Assembly: GCA_036924085.1 (NCBI GenBank)
Contig: JAVGWX010000004.1
Coordinates: 74,837,590 to 74,901,589, forward strand
Reading direction: 5' to 3'
Length of the DNA: 64,000 bases
Source of the DNA: Ariolimax columbianus
Taxonomy: Eukaryota; Mollusca; Gastropoda; Stylommatophora; Arionidae
The notes below the pieces were generated by a model. The model worked only from the letters and a program-made list of their open reading frames with translations. It did no database searches and was not told the origin of the DNA. Positions 23,323 to 34,435 of the stretch are shown piece after piece. Every line of letters begins with the position of its first letter. Within the stretch, counting starts at the first letter, position 1. The position numbers and the translations under genes are program-made.

Positions 23323-24271
23323 CTAAATGTATGCCCATACCACTTCTGGGACATCCAGATAAAAAAAATACAAGAACAGCTCCACAGAAAGCAGTTTAGT
23401 AAGCAAATTGCTGATGGTCCTTGTAGCTCGCTGGTTGTACACTCTCCTGCTCCTTCCACTCATGCGCCCCACTCCGCTCAAACCTCGTTTAATGTCAAAA
23501 CTTTGCAGTCTGTGGATTGCTGCTTCATCTATTGCGGTGTCCTCATCCAGCTGGCGGTCATTGATTGATTTCAAAATGTCACTTCTATCCATCACTAGTG
23601 TGCCCATGATGGGAGCTTGTGACGCCATGATGTCAGCTCTTTCATTGCCCTGAACCCTGGCATGAGCAGGACAGTAGATCCATGTCAACCCCTGGAGGTT
23701 TGAGGCCTCAACAGCTGCTATCCACTCGTACCTAAGCCATCCCTTCTGTACTTTCAGAAGTACGGCTTGCGCGTCTGTCACGATGACTGCCCTTGTTATA
23801 GAAGTCTCAGATATCCATTTCAGTGCTGGGGTCACTGGTTCCGTCTCCATTCTCATACTGGAGGTTGTTGACATGTATGCCCTACTGTGCTCAGCAATGA
23901 CCTCTCCTCTCACTTTAGCCGAGAAACCCCAGCCTGATGTCCCACTGCGCACGACTGATCCGTCAGTGTATATGACAGCGTCACTCTCCTGTGTGTTCTC
24001 AGTTATCAGCTGATTTACCTCCTGCTCTGCTCTCCTGTTGCACTGTTCTCTGCATTCCTTGCCTAAGGTTATGATGACTCTCTGGTACTCTATCATTCTA
24101 TCACCAGTGTGGACCCATTCTTTCCCTTTGGCTATCGTCTCAGCTGGAGTGACGTGTCCGATTGTTGTCTCAGCCTGTGCCATCCATGACGACCCTCTCT
24201 TGATTCTTGATCCCTGAGATACTACTGTGCAGAGGGTGCTGCATGTCTGTGGTGACATGTATATAGGCTTT
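23323..24271 (-). mobile_element. LINE RNase H open frame, 311 aa, part 1 of a split element
   Basis: An unbroken frame at 23323-24258 encodes RNase H: DAVIYTDGSVVRSGTSGWGF (first Asp), SSMRMETEPVTPALKW (Glu), AVIVTDAQAVL (second Asp) and IYCPAHARVQGNERADIMAS (His/Asp). A C-terminal segment follows (SGRSRRVYNQRATRTISNLL). It belongs to a LINE whose RT thumb lies at 26062-26225; LINE copy B is inserted between the two. There is a frameshift near its start, so the element is dead although RNase H is open. Confidence 0.8.
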
Positions 24272-26050
24272 CTTCTTCTTCTTCTTCTTACGCAGTCAGA
24301 CAGTAACCATTATTTTTTCGAAAAAAGCAGCGGTCATCCTGAGGCTGTCGACACTGCCATAGAGCTTGTCTAGTGCTCCAGGTAGGTTTTCGTACAGTAG
24401 GGATGGGCTTTGGTGTTAGTGCGTTCATAGGGTTTTCGTGCATCTTTGCTTTGGCTATTTCTGCAAAGTTTCTTCGCTTTAGTTTCCCATTTCCGAAATT
24501 GTTTAGTCTCTGGTGCATTGGATGGTCAGTCTTCTGAGTTTTTCTGATTGCAGCTGGGCTCTGCAGTCTCTTCTGTCGGTCATGGATTGCAGTTTTGTAA
24601 TCTTTTCGAGTTATACAATTGGCATTGACTTCATGCCTCCTGTTTTAATTTTTAATTAAATTTAATTTTATCGAAGTTCGCCTTTGCTGCTGTTGTCCAT
24701 GCCGCAATGCCATACTCGAGAACTTGTCTCACTCTTCCAGTGTACAGTTTCTTTAGTATACTTTCGTCTGCTCCCCAGCTTGTGCCAGCAAGTTTCCTCA
24801 TGATTGCCATTCTTTCTCTGGCTCTCATTCGGTTTCTCTCGATCTGACTTTTCCATGTCATGCGCCGATCAAATGTGACTCCCAGGTAGTTTGAGTTGTC
24901 GTTTGGCTGCAGGTATTTGCCGTTTAGACTTAATTTGGTGTTTTGGGGTTTGATTGATAGCGAGAATATTGTACATGTTTTTTCCTCGTTTATTTTGACC
25001 AGCCATGAGTTCACCCACTCTTCCAGCGATGTTAGGGCCTGCTGCATCCGATTTCTTGCTATGGTGAGATTCTTTTCAGAGGTCCACATAGCCAGATCGT
25101 CTGCAAACATTGAGCTATGGACTCTTCTTGGTATATTCTCTGTAATGTCATTTATATACACCAGGAAGAGTGTGGGTGACAGTACTCCCCCTTGGGGTAC
25201 TCCCTGCTCAAGTGTCACCTTTTTGCTCATCTGCCCTTGTACTTGAACTCTGGCCGTTCTGTTTTTGAGGTAGTGGTTGATCCACTTGTACATTTTCCCA
25301 CAAACTTCACTTCTTCTTAGCTTGACTCTAAGTCCATCTTTCCAGACTTTGTCAAATGCCTTTTCCAGGTCCACCCAAACCGCTACTGTGTGTTTCTGTT
25401 CCTGGTAGGCATCTTCTATTTTCTGGGCTATGAGGATGACCTGATCCTCAGTGGATCTGTGCTGTCTAAAGCCTGCTTGCTGTGGAATTAGTATGCATTT
25501 TCCTTCCAGATGCCACATCAGTCTGGTGTTTATCATACCTTCCATCAGTTTGCCGACACAGCTCAGTAGGCTGATAGGCCTGTATCCATTTGTTTCTGTT
25601 TTGTCTTTTCATTTCTTTGGTACTGGTACAAGTACTGCATCTTTCCATGCCTGGGGTACAATACCCCTTTTCCAGCTTTGGTACAGGACTGATAGCAGTT
25701 TCCTCTTTGCTGTTTGGCCCAGCCCCATCAGCATTTCGTTTGTTATCCCGTCTTTTCCGGGAGATTTCCTTTTCTTGAATGTTCTCATGGCCTCTTCCAT
25801 TTAGTTCATTGTTAATTTTGCCATCATATGCTCTTCTGGTGCCATATTGATGTTGTCGTGCCCCTTTTGCTCTTCATTAATGTCTGTATGCCTATCTGCA
25901 GGGACATCTATGTGGTTCGCTCTGGCATAGTGTTCGACAAAAGCGTTTGCTGCTTTTTTTCCAGTGAGCAAGTTTTCGCCCTGCTTGATGGTAATTTGTT
26001 TGTTCGACGGAGTTTCGTCATTCATGGCTCTGACTAGCTTCCATAGTTTC
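24272..26050 (-). mobile_element. I/jockey-type LINE copy B, 5'-truncated, RNase H deleted
   Basis: Bounded by an 11-bp perfect target duplication ATATAGGCTTT (24261-24271 and 26051-26061). The minus strand carries RT: VWVDLEKAFDKVWKDG (motif A), LEQGVPQGGVLSP (motif B) and MFADDLAMW (motif C). The 3' end is (GAA)n. The RNase H domain is absent: near 24374 the C-terminal end joins directly to the linker (RKPTW), a deletion of roughly 0.85 kb relative to copies A2, C and D. A TGA and an AT-rich patch near 24640-24665 are further lesions. Confidence 0.92.
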
Positions 26051-26061
26051 ATATAGGCTTT

Positions 26062-26225
26062 GACTTGTGCCATTTTATGTCTGGACGTCACCAATAACAA
26101 TCCCAACATGTACCGCATCATCACAATTGGGGTATCTCTAGTGCAGTCCAGAACCAGTCGCATACCTTCATTCTGGATGCGTTCCAACCTTTCACACTGT
26201 GTTCTTGATAGTGGCTGTAATTATT
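26062..26225 (-). mobile_element. LINE RT thumb fragment, part 2 of the element at 23323-24271
   Basis: The minus strand reads CERLERIQNEGMRLVLDCTR, DTPIVMMRYMLGLLLV and SRHKMAQVKAY. The frame continues across copy B into KAYIHVTTDMQHPLH at 24271, which confirms that copy B landed in this element. Confidence 0.75.
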
Positions 26226-26241
26226 TATAGGTAAAAGTGTC

Positions 26242-26640
26242 CTACTCTTCTTTCATAATCACTTTTACTGCATTCCCCCATCGTTTGCAGTAGGGAATCA
26301 TTAGAATAGACAGAGGATAGGCTGGGCTATCCCAAATGTTGTATGAAGAATTAGAGAAAGGTAACAATTTCTTCTTTAATCTCTGTCTATTAATCAACAC
26401 ATCTTTGACGCCATTTTTCAATGTGGTTTTGCTCAGGCTAGAGATTGGTGAACTGTACAGTATCCTCTCTTCTGGATTATATCCAAAAAGGGAGTGTCTC
26501 TGATCACAGAACTGCTTTTTCCTTTCGACTTGTAACTCAACAAATCTCCTGATTTCTGGTGGTGTGATGCCAGCCATTGCATAAACTTTTCTTTTCCCAT
26601 TAGTGTTGGCTTAAGGCACACTGTTACAAAGGTGGAAAAT
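26242..26640 (-). mobile_element. LINE fragment between RT and RNase H
   Basis: The 111-aa frame starts MAGITPPEIRRFVELQVERK and has FCDQRHSLFGYNPEERIL. This resembles the linker following the RT thumb in several jockey-type LINEs. Upstream, MGKEKFMQWLA is in another frame. It carries no catalytic motif. Confidence 0.5.
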
Positions 26641-26989
26641 TATGAAGTATTCATTGACCGAACAAGATGAATATCAATAAGACACATTCCTAGAGGATGC
26701 AGAACATAATACATTCCTGGGCTTAATGAAGACTGAAAAATTCTCCTAGAGGGATATTAGAATTCATATGAACAAGATTCCTTTGCTGAAGAGATGATTG
26801 TGTCAGGTGGAGCATTCATGAATGTGAAGGTCTAGGAAGGTTAGATGGTGTAGGCTAGTGGAAGTGTTTGATATGAAAGAAAATAGTTGTTGTGCATGGA
26901 AATTCATTAAAAATGTAAGCCAAGACCCTGGTGTGAATGCAAGTGCCAGAACACTAATCTTGCTTATTCAGATTATGCATCAACTGTTA

Positions 26990-28640
26990 CTAAAATGGCA
27001 AAACTAAACGGTGTGGAGGGAAATTGCAATTCCAAAGGGAAAGGGGAAATGAAAAGGATAAGTTAGGAACACCTTTCACCGTTGGAGAACTTGAAGGCGC
27101 GACTAATTGAATGAAAATCAATAAGGCAGCTGGAATTAGTAAACTGTGAACAAAGTAAATTAAACATTTTGGTACCATAACCAAGAAGTGGGTACTGGAT
27201 TTAATGAACTCATGTGTAATAGGTCTGCAGATACCAAAAAAGCTGAAGGAACGCCAAAATTATTATGTCACCTTTATAAAGTGTTCGAGAAAATGATTCT
27301 GGGCATTATCAAGCTTTATCAAAGATAAACTGATTCCGTAATAGGCAGGATTAAGGCCCGGAAATTCATGCTACGATCAAGTCCTTAACCTAATTCAATA
27401 TATTGAGGATGGGTACGAACATAAACAGGTGACAGGGGAAGCTTTTATTGACCTCACAGCAGCATACGACACGTAAGTCACAACAAAACTCTGGTATGTG
27501 CATTTTCCCTGAAGAACAGACAAGCGAAAAGTAAATCCAGATCAGTTGGCAGGGGCATGTACTTGAACATAACGATACACATAAGTACTTTGGAATTACA
27601 ATGGATCGCACATTGTCCTACAAGTGACAATGTAAGGCGTTGAAACCAAAAAAAATGTGCGCATGAAATAACGTACTGCATAAATTAATAAACATGGTAT
27701 GGGAAGCATCACCAACGGTGTTGCTCACATTGTCCCTCGCATTGTGCATTTCTGAACAATATGCTGCTCCAGTGCCGATTAGGTCCAAAATAATCTTGGA
27801 GATTCCAGGGTTAATGAAGAAAAGTGAGCAGTCAGAAACAGAACAAAAAATCAACATTCTGCAGGAGCTCAAGAGACAGTGCCCTATCAACTCTTGGACA
27901 TATGTATACACAGATGGATCGACCTCAGTGAGTGATAAAAGGGGAGAACTGAAGCAAGAGCTATTCATGCAGCAACTCAGTCTTATCAGCCAAAATATAA
28001 CTAAAAGGAAAATGGTCATTCTAATAGACTCCAGGAGTGTACTCCAAGCCACCTCAAGCCCCAAACTAGATAGATTCTCACATGAAATAAAATACAACAT
28101 CGGACTGTTGTCTCAACATACAGATTTAGTCCTACAGTGGATTCCAACCAGCTGTGGGATCCTTGGAAATGAGAAAGCAGATGAGTTCGCAAAAGCCGGA
28201 AGTGGCATCAGGCAGATGTGCGATCCACAGAGCTATAAACAAGCAAAGATACTCATAAAATGATCCATGAGGACAGAATGGAGAGACCAGCACAAAGAAT
28301 ACAAACCAGAAAATTACAGTATAGACAAACTTGGCAGAGATGGGCAGACAAAGATCTTCAGACTTAGAACGGGACATTGCAGACTCAAGGCCTCCACAGA
28401 ATGGGTCTCTGAGACACCACCACGTGCGATTGTGGAGCACCCAAACAAACACCAGATCATATTTTGCAGGACTACTCTACCTATACAGACCAAAGAAAGG
28501 AAGTCTGGCCTGAGGAAGCGACCATGCTCGAAAAGCTGTGGGGGACCGGCAAAGACCTGAAACGCACCATCTCCTTTGTGAACCTCACCGAACTAGAAGT
28601 ATAGCATCAGTTAATCGAAAAAGAAACTGCTTCAGTATGG
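26990..28640 (+). mobile_element. Jockey-type LINE, RT to C-terminus, heavily degenerate
   Basis: The plus strand shows FTVGELEGAT (RT start), RPGNSCYDQVLNLIQYIEDG, motif A AFIDLTAAYDT (27450), LGITMDRTLSYK (27590) and the thumb near 27690. RNase H follows at 27840-28260: SWTYVYTDGST, MVILIDSRSVLQATSSPKLD, LVLQWIPTSCGILGNEKADE. The block between the first Asp and the second RNase H segment is shortened, and the C-terminal part KIFRLRTGHCRLK follows. A related fragment is at 39880-40130. Confidence 0.8.
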
Positions 28641-28825
28641 AACAAGTTAGCACACAAGAGAAACGTCGATGTGGCAATAAATTAGCTATCTGGTAAGATA
28701 TATAATCATCATCATGTTTCTTTGACACGAGCCACATCTTGTAGGATATATTTTTAGACTGTATAGATTCTTAAACCTCATCATTTCACCAAGCTGTTTG
28801 TTTTGAAAGTAGCTAGTATTATTCT

Positions 28826-29140
28826 AGGTCTTATTGTAGTCAAGAGGTTAAGGCACTCGCTTCTCACAGCAATGAACGGAAATGGTGGGCGATCGAATCC
28901 CGCAAGTTTCAAGCGTCCCCTGGTCTCACGGGAGGTAAGACCAGAGTGACTGCATCTCGAGTTACCTCCAGTCATCTCGACACAATAGTCTTGCCACTGA
29001 TACAAGGTAACTCGGGATAAGAGTAAAATTGAATACCAGCGCAGCTTCTCCCTCACTATAATCCTCATACAGCCCACATGACATTATTAAGAGAAAACTG
29101 TCTGATGTTGTGGCTATCATGGCTTGGGATGGGCAATAAC
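28826..29140 (+). mobile_element. tRNA-related SINE (family S2), copy 1
   Basis: The head GTCAAGAGGTTAAGGCACTC and GGCGATCGAATCCC (B-box-like) suggest a tRNA-derived promoter. The body has GTCTTGCCACTG and GGTAACTCGGGA, and the end has GGCTTGGGATGGGCAA. The same repeat occurs at 37851-38133 and 51470-51765. Confidence 0.75.
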
Positions 29141-29456
29141 TATTGCTTCCCATTCTATAAGTGCATTTTGTACTTCCTTTGGTAGCATTAGGATCACACT
29201 TTCTCTATGGTGTGCTACTTCTTCCTTGTGCCATGAAGACAGCAGAAATTTCTCCTGTACTTAGTTTTATCCTCTCCACCTTAGTTCAAGCAGTTCCAGA
29301 ATATTGATTTTGTAATTTCTCATTTCTGCTGCAACCTGTGAAGCTTTTTCCTAGAAAAAAAAACTTTAGTCTGAGATGATGATTCATTGGAGGTTTCGCT
29401 TGACAGAGGACAACAAATTTTTGCCTTGGATGGTCCAGTTCTATTTTTCCTTTTGA

Positions 29457-31065
29457 TTGATGATGATCACGTCAAGTGCAGTCTCAGCAATGAAGGTTGG
29501 CTGCAATGGACCTCCAACATCCTCTCTTTTGTGCCTTGATGATACACTCCAACAGACTGTTATTAGTCTATCTTTTGATGTCGCTCACAACCTGTCGGAG
29601 AAGGATCTCCTCAACTTTATCGACTTTGTCAACGACTTCCATCCCTCGATCAAGTTCACGTCTGACATTTCCCTCACGTCTGTCCACTTTCTGGACATCA
29701 CTGTCTCTATCTGCCCTTCAGGCCTCTCCACCACTGTCTACTACAAACCCACTGACGCTCACAACTACCTCCTCTACACTTCCTCCCATCCCCTATCCTG
29801 CCGCGATTCGCTTCCTTTCTCCCAACTCCTCCGCCTCCGACGCCTATGTCAGGATGACGACGACTTCCTCCTCAGGGCCCACGAGATGCTTGACTTCTTC
29901 CGCAAGCGACTCTACCCTGAGACCACTCTCTCCTCCGCTCTTCAGCGGGTTCTTCTTATCTCCCGCCAAGACTCCCTCACTCCCACCCGCCGTCCTCCCT
30001 CTGACCGTGTGAAACTCGTCCTCACCTATCACCCTCACAGCGTCTCTGTCCGGGATATCCTATTCCGCCATCTCCCTATCCTTCACTCTGATCCTGCCAC
30101 TCGCGAAGTTTTTCCCGATCCTCCCCTTGTCGCCTACAAGCGTGACAGGAACCTGAGGGACTTGCTGGTCAGTAGTCGCCTACACACCAGCCCTCATAGC
30201 CTCCCAGGCACCAGGCCGTGCAAAAATTCACGTGGCTGTGTTACCTGCCCTCATGTCATCCTTTCTCGCTCCATTACCTTTCCTAAGGCTGAATTCTTCA
30301 TCAAAGAGGGGTTCACATGCAAATCTCGTAACCTCATCTATTCCATCATCTGCCGCCAGTGTGGTATGACTTACATTGGGGAAACTGGTATGGAACTACG
30401 GGAGCGTTTCCGCCAACACCTCAACGACATCCGCAACCGCACTGGTTCCCCAATTGCCAGCCACTTCAATGGTCCTGAGCACCGGGGTATGGCTGACGTC
30501 AGTGTCACTGGTCTAGTTTCGTGCTTCTCTGACGATCGTCATCGATTCGCCCTTGAGAACAGACTTATCTCTAGTATGGGATGTCTCCAACCACATGGTA
30601 TAAATATCTTCCATACTTTTTCTTAAACCCTCACACTGGCCCCCATCTATTTGTCTTCTTCCCCCCCCCCCCCCCCGCCTCCCCCATTCTTCCATCAGTT
30701 CTCTTCCCCCCTCTCTTATATCAATATCACGCCCTCCCGGCTTATATTGCCTTCTCATTGTTCTCCTATCTGGACCACTATTTGGCCACGCTTGGCTTAT
30801 CAGGCATATTCCGCCACTTTTTGTTTGACCGCTCCTATTTCAGTTTCTATCGAGTACTTGGCACGACAGGTCGCTTAGACAGAAAGCGTCTCCCACCTGA
30901 AACAGATGAGTTGACCATTTTTTCTTATATGTTGATTTGTTAGTTCAGTGTTGTTGTCCCTGATGAAGGCCTATTGGTCGTAACGTAGGTTTTGTTTGTG
31001 TTCTCGTCTCGGTGCGGTATCTGACCATACCCATTTTTTAAATTTTGATTAAGCTCAACCTTAAT
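29457..31065 (+). mobile_element. Penelope-like element, 3' part with intact GIY-YIG endonuclease
   Basis: A 389-aa open frame ends at 30626. From about residue 37 it matches the end of a Penelope-like RT: SIKFTSDISLTSVHFLDITV, YYKPTDAHNYLLYTSSHP, YKRDRNLRDLL. It then has a GIY-YIG endonuclease: CKSRNLIYSIICRQCGMTYI, GETGMELRERFRQHLNDIRN, SHFN and ENRLI. The first ~36 codons probably come from flanking DNA. The catalytic RT half is missing (5' truncation). The 3' UTR holds a C run (30661-30676) and the CTGATGAAGGCC motif at 30960. It lies in KIF21 intron 1, opposite to the gene. Confidence 0.88.
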
Positions 31066-31379
31066 CAACTTTTACTAGTTTTTTTTTTTTTTTTCATGTT
31101 TTTTCCTCACAACCTTATAGTGCTGTCTGTTTCTTGTCCCATTTCGTGGAAAGAAAAGCAAACAAATGAAGAAGTCTGACAAGATTAGAAATGGAAAGAG
31201 AAATACTGAAAGGCATAGAGAATAGGCAGATAAAATATCTTGAACATACAAGGAGACACAGTGCACTGCTGAAAACGATACTATAGAAATTAGACTGAAG
31301 GCCGGCGGATCCATCCTTCTGTATAAATCCACATTTCAAGGGCCTCTATTTTACCCTCCAACTACATTTTTATCACTCA

Positions 31380-31810
31380 CGCTTTCATACCATATAGTAA
31401 TGATTAACATACATAACTTTTATCAATTGATGTTTATTCCCTGTATATGTTAAACAGACAAGGTGACAACATGCACCTCTTTTTATATAGAAATATCTTG
31501 CAAGTAATTCTTTCCAGATCTTACTGTCTCTACCTGTTCCCAATACAGGCTACTGTGTACTGTAATCCAATGTCTTTTTCAACTATATCAATTTATTGGA
31601 GGTACTCAGTTAGCTTTTCATGCTTCAAATGCTTTATTATAGTCTATGATACACATATAGCTTTTGATTGACCTTTCCACATATGTTTAAGTTTGTGTGG
31701 CTTTTAAAGTTTATACAGGATAAGCCCCATACTCGGCCTTTCTTAGTAGCAGGTTCTTGGCATATTTCTAATATTATTATTCTTTGCTCCTCTTTCAGGC
31801 TCCTGTAATA
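31380..31810 (-). mobile_element. RTE/BovB-like LINE RT fragment
   Basis: The minus strand reads IIDYNKAFEA (motif A region), HEKLTEYLQ, and MLSPCLFNIYREYM (motif B) across frames. It is short and decayed. It lies in KIF21 intron 1, just 3' of exon 1. Confidence 0.55.
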
Positions 31811-32203
31811 CTTTAGCGTACGTACTTGCCATTACCAAATGTTAAATATATAATTATATTATCACTATTGAAAAAGGTGGTTCTAATACAGACACTGCTG
31901 GCAGGGATGAAGTGACTTAGAGACTTCAATGTATGATATTCGCAGCTTTTTGTGAGGCATAGTGACAAGTTCTCTTCCTCTTTGCTTTGCCTTGCCTTTC
32001 TTAGCAGTAAGTCAAGCATTCATTTTTATCTGGGGATACTAGCTCGCGTCGCTACTTGGAAGTTAACTTTTCAAGTGAGAAGCAAGCGCTCATCTAGCAC
32101 TATAACCAGTCTGCCATACGCGCACTTATAATTACTATGGCAGTGATTATTATTAGTAATGATACTGGCTCAATTAAACCATGCAGCGCTATAAAGGTCC
32201 TAC

Positions 32204-32262
32204 CTGATTGCAACATGGACACTGCTGTTGTTGTCATCTCTTTCCCCCTGGCATTGGAACAT
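32204..32262 (-). CDS. KIF21-like: KIF21-type kinesin, coding exon 1 (start codon)
   Basis: This 59-nt exon encodes MFQCQGERDDNN followed by SSVHVAI and the first two bases (AG) of an Arg codon, then a GTAGGA donor. The exon at 23134 begins with A and supplies the third base, giving VHVAIRIRPQ, the canonical first motor strand of KIF21 (usually VRVAVRIRPQ). An in-frame TAG at 32271-32269, just three codons upstream, fixes the ATG at 32262 as the first possible start. The N-terminal leader before the motor strand is about a dozen residues, as expected for KIF21. The transcription start and any 5' UTR intron could not be located. Confidence 0.88.
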
Positions 32263-32879
32263 CACTAGCTACCACCGTGTGTCTGGGTTTTCAGAAACGC
32301 ACAATCACATTCACAGTCAGTTGAAGACAGTATTCGCCACACCATTGTTGGGTTGCCTGATAAATCTGCCTTTAAACTATGCTTAGTTACACTGACTCAC
32401 TGCTTTTATAAAATAACCAATGCGAAACTTGTGAGGAGCATGACTAATAGTAATAGTATAATAATAATATTAATACTAATATTAAATTATACATATTTTC
32501 GCTTTCCAATTATTGCAATAAATAATACCACCACGATCAGGCGCCCATTATTCAAACATTCTGAATAATCTAGCAAAAGACTAAGCACTATTTACACAAT
32601 CTTCACTGTCACGATATGGCAATAACTGCTGATTTCTGGTTCTCTTAGTGTCCATATCTGCTTGAATGTTATTGTTTAGGTAATATAAACTAATTTCATG
32701 CGGATGCCCGACCAAAACACGGAAACTAACGCCACCTCACGGAACCAGACAACCATTGATCCAAAAAAAACGTCATTCGGATAATTCGCTATTTTACTTT
32801 TTAAAAATTATGCACCTGCAGTGGCTGTTTCACCAGTAATTTAGTGAAAGAAGACTACCGTCTGATCAGGTAAAATATA
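32263..32879. other. 5' flank of the KIF21-type gene
   Basis: This is upstream of the start codon on the minus strand and should hold the 5' UTR and promoter. No clear TATA box or initiator was recognised. An AT-rich ATAATAATATTAATACTAAT run (about 32459-32490) is simple sequence. Confidence 0.45.
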
Positions 32880-33185
32880 CTGATCAGACATGCTAGTCAG
32901 GGTCAGGCAAAACATATTGGTCAAGACCCTCACCTTGGCTTCCTCGTAGACCTTCCTGGAAACGGGCTGTTTTCATGGCAGTTTGGCTAACAAGGTGAGG
33001 AATCGACATGATCCCCGTAGTAGTGAGCACCACGCAGATGAAGCCAAGCACAGCACAGCTGCATGGATGACCCAGGTCCATCTTCATCAGCACGGTCGAA
33101 ATGTGAGGAAAACTACGACAACCCGCCACTTAACGTCCTTTTCATGGCGTACAAAAGAGTAAACCTAGTCATTGTGGGTATTGGA
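32880..33185 (-). repeat. Family Y repeat, copy 3
   Basis: Head TGATCAGACATGCTAGTCAG at left and tail GGAAACAACAACCAC at right, the same orientation as copy 2. It lies upstream of the KIF21 start. A 78-aa minus frame through it is not conserved between copies. Confidence 0.7.
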
Positions 33186-33299
33186 AACAACAACCACTAA
33201 TTTAGAAACACATCGCAGCTCATCTGTCATCGTTATACTCAAATGTTTTCTGCCATGCGATAACAGTCCTTTTTAATGTAATTTGTCACAACATATAAT

Positions 33300-33660
33300 C
33301 CACACTGTCATCATCTTCTATCCACGTGCCTTTAGACGCCGTGGGGGGGATGTAGTTTTCTGTCAAGTGCCAGTTGTGTCACCGATATTGTTGTAATTCT
33401 ATGTTTCTTCAGTGCCTCAATGACAACATATTTTCATCTTTTTCTTGGTCTGCTTCTTGCTGTGCAACCCTGATGTCTGGTATTGTAGATACACACGCGC
33501 AGCTGGTAGATTTGGTAACATTCTTATCAGGTGTCCGAACCATTTTATTCTTTGCCTTTCCGTGTATTCCATGCACGTGTGGTACACCCACCTCCTGTCT
33601 GATTTCTTCGTTTCGTACTCTGTCCAGCCTTGTGACCAAGACAAATACCTAATTTCACAA
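33300..33660 (-). mobile_element. LINE thumb/C-terminal fragment
   Basis: Two overlapping minus frames together read TRLDRVRNEEIRQEVGV, YTERQRIKWFGHLIRMLPNL and PAARVYLQYQTSG. This is the widespread LINE C-terminal block RLDRVRNEEIRxxxGV...RIKWFGHxxRM. It contains a frameshift. Confidence 0.75.
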
Positions 33661-34435
33661 ACTATGATTTTTCTCCGTGGTCATTAGATTTGATTGTTTT
33701 GGCTATAAGTAGCTCGTGAGGTCGATTCCTCCGTTTAGCTGCGGTGGAGGTGCTAATGATAACACTCAGAATCGACCATACTTGGCTTAAATCCTCTCCG
33801 ATTTCCCGTGCCCTGTGTCTCAGGTCGCTTCCATTGTTTTGTTAAAGTGAATTGTGCAGTAGTGTAAGGAATCAGATCGGACGTAAATGACGTAGAAATT
33901 GTTAATATCGACCTTCAAAAAACGCATTAATCCGGCGTGCCTCTAAATAACGAAATATGCAGCAAACTATAATAACACGATGCCAGTCATCCTACACAAC
34001 AGTAGCATGAGTCCAGACTCTCTATTTATAATTCGAATCAAATTTAATTTATAAACAGTAAAACCCCAAAATATTATTTTCAACCTATCTTTGCAGAGTA
34101 CACAAAAAGGCACCGCCATCTTGGTCGCTATGTCCACCAATACTCGCACTGTACTAGCACAACAACGGAGATGACATCCACATTGGTGCAGGTGAAGGAC
34201 CTTGCCACATTGGGGAAATTGGCTTCATTATTGCCAGACGTCATGTACCAAATGTTCTTTCAGTTGAGATTATCAGTTCCCATATTGCTACACTCCGTCT
34301 CCAGGTACTTGGACAAAGTAAGCATCTACTCATTGTACATGTCTTGCTTGTTATGCGCCTCACAGCGAGTATGCTGATGACGATATCGACAAATTATATG
34401 AATTGCTGGAAGAACAACTACGTCAACCAGCATTT

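Larger units (their letters stand above)
2862..32262 (-). other. KIF21-like: KIF21-type kinesin gene, 5' part (span of seven coding exons)
   Basis: This gene encodes a plus-end-directed microtubule motor of the kinesin-4 KIF21 group, which acts in the cytoplasm on microtubule growth and cargo movement (family knowledge). Seven exons with AG/GT borders join in one frame to 750 nt (250 codons). They contain, in order, the motor N-terminus (VHVAIRIRPQ), the [10 protein letters not shown] strand, CFEGYNATVFAYGQ, the P-loop [30 protein letters not shown] and switch I (NISSSRSH). The TMGTGFD and AKEK...CHIC residues point to KIF21 rather than KIF4. Switch II, the coiled coil and the WD40 tail are not present and should lie left of position 1. 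Introns run from 1.4 to 9.1 kb and are filled with transposons. KIF21A and KIF21B cannot be told apart; a single invertebrate KIF21 is likely. Confidence 0.93.

Noticed and set aside
23323..24258. A cellular RNase H gene
   Set aside because: The frame joins a LINE thumb fragment across an inserted LINE and lacks introns; it is the RNase H of a retroelement.
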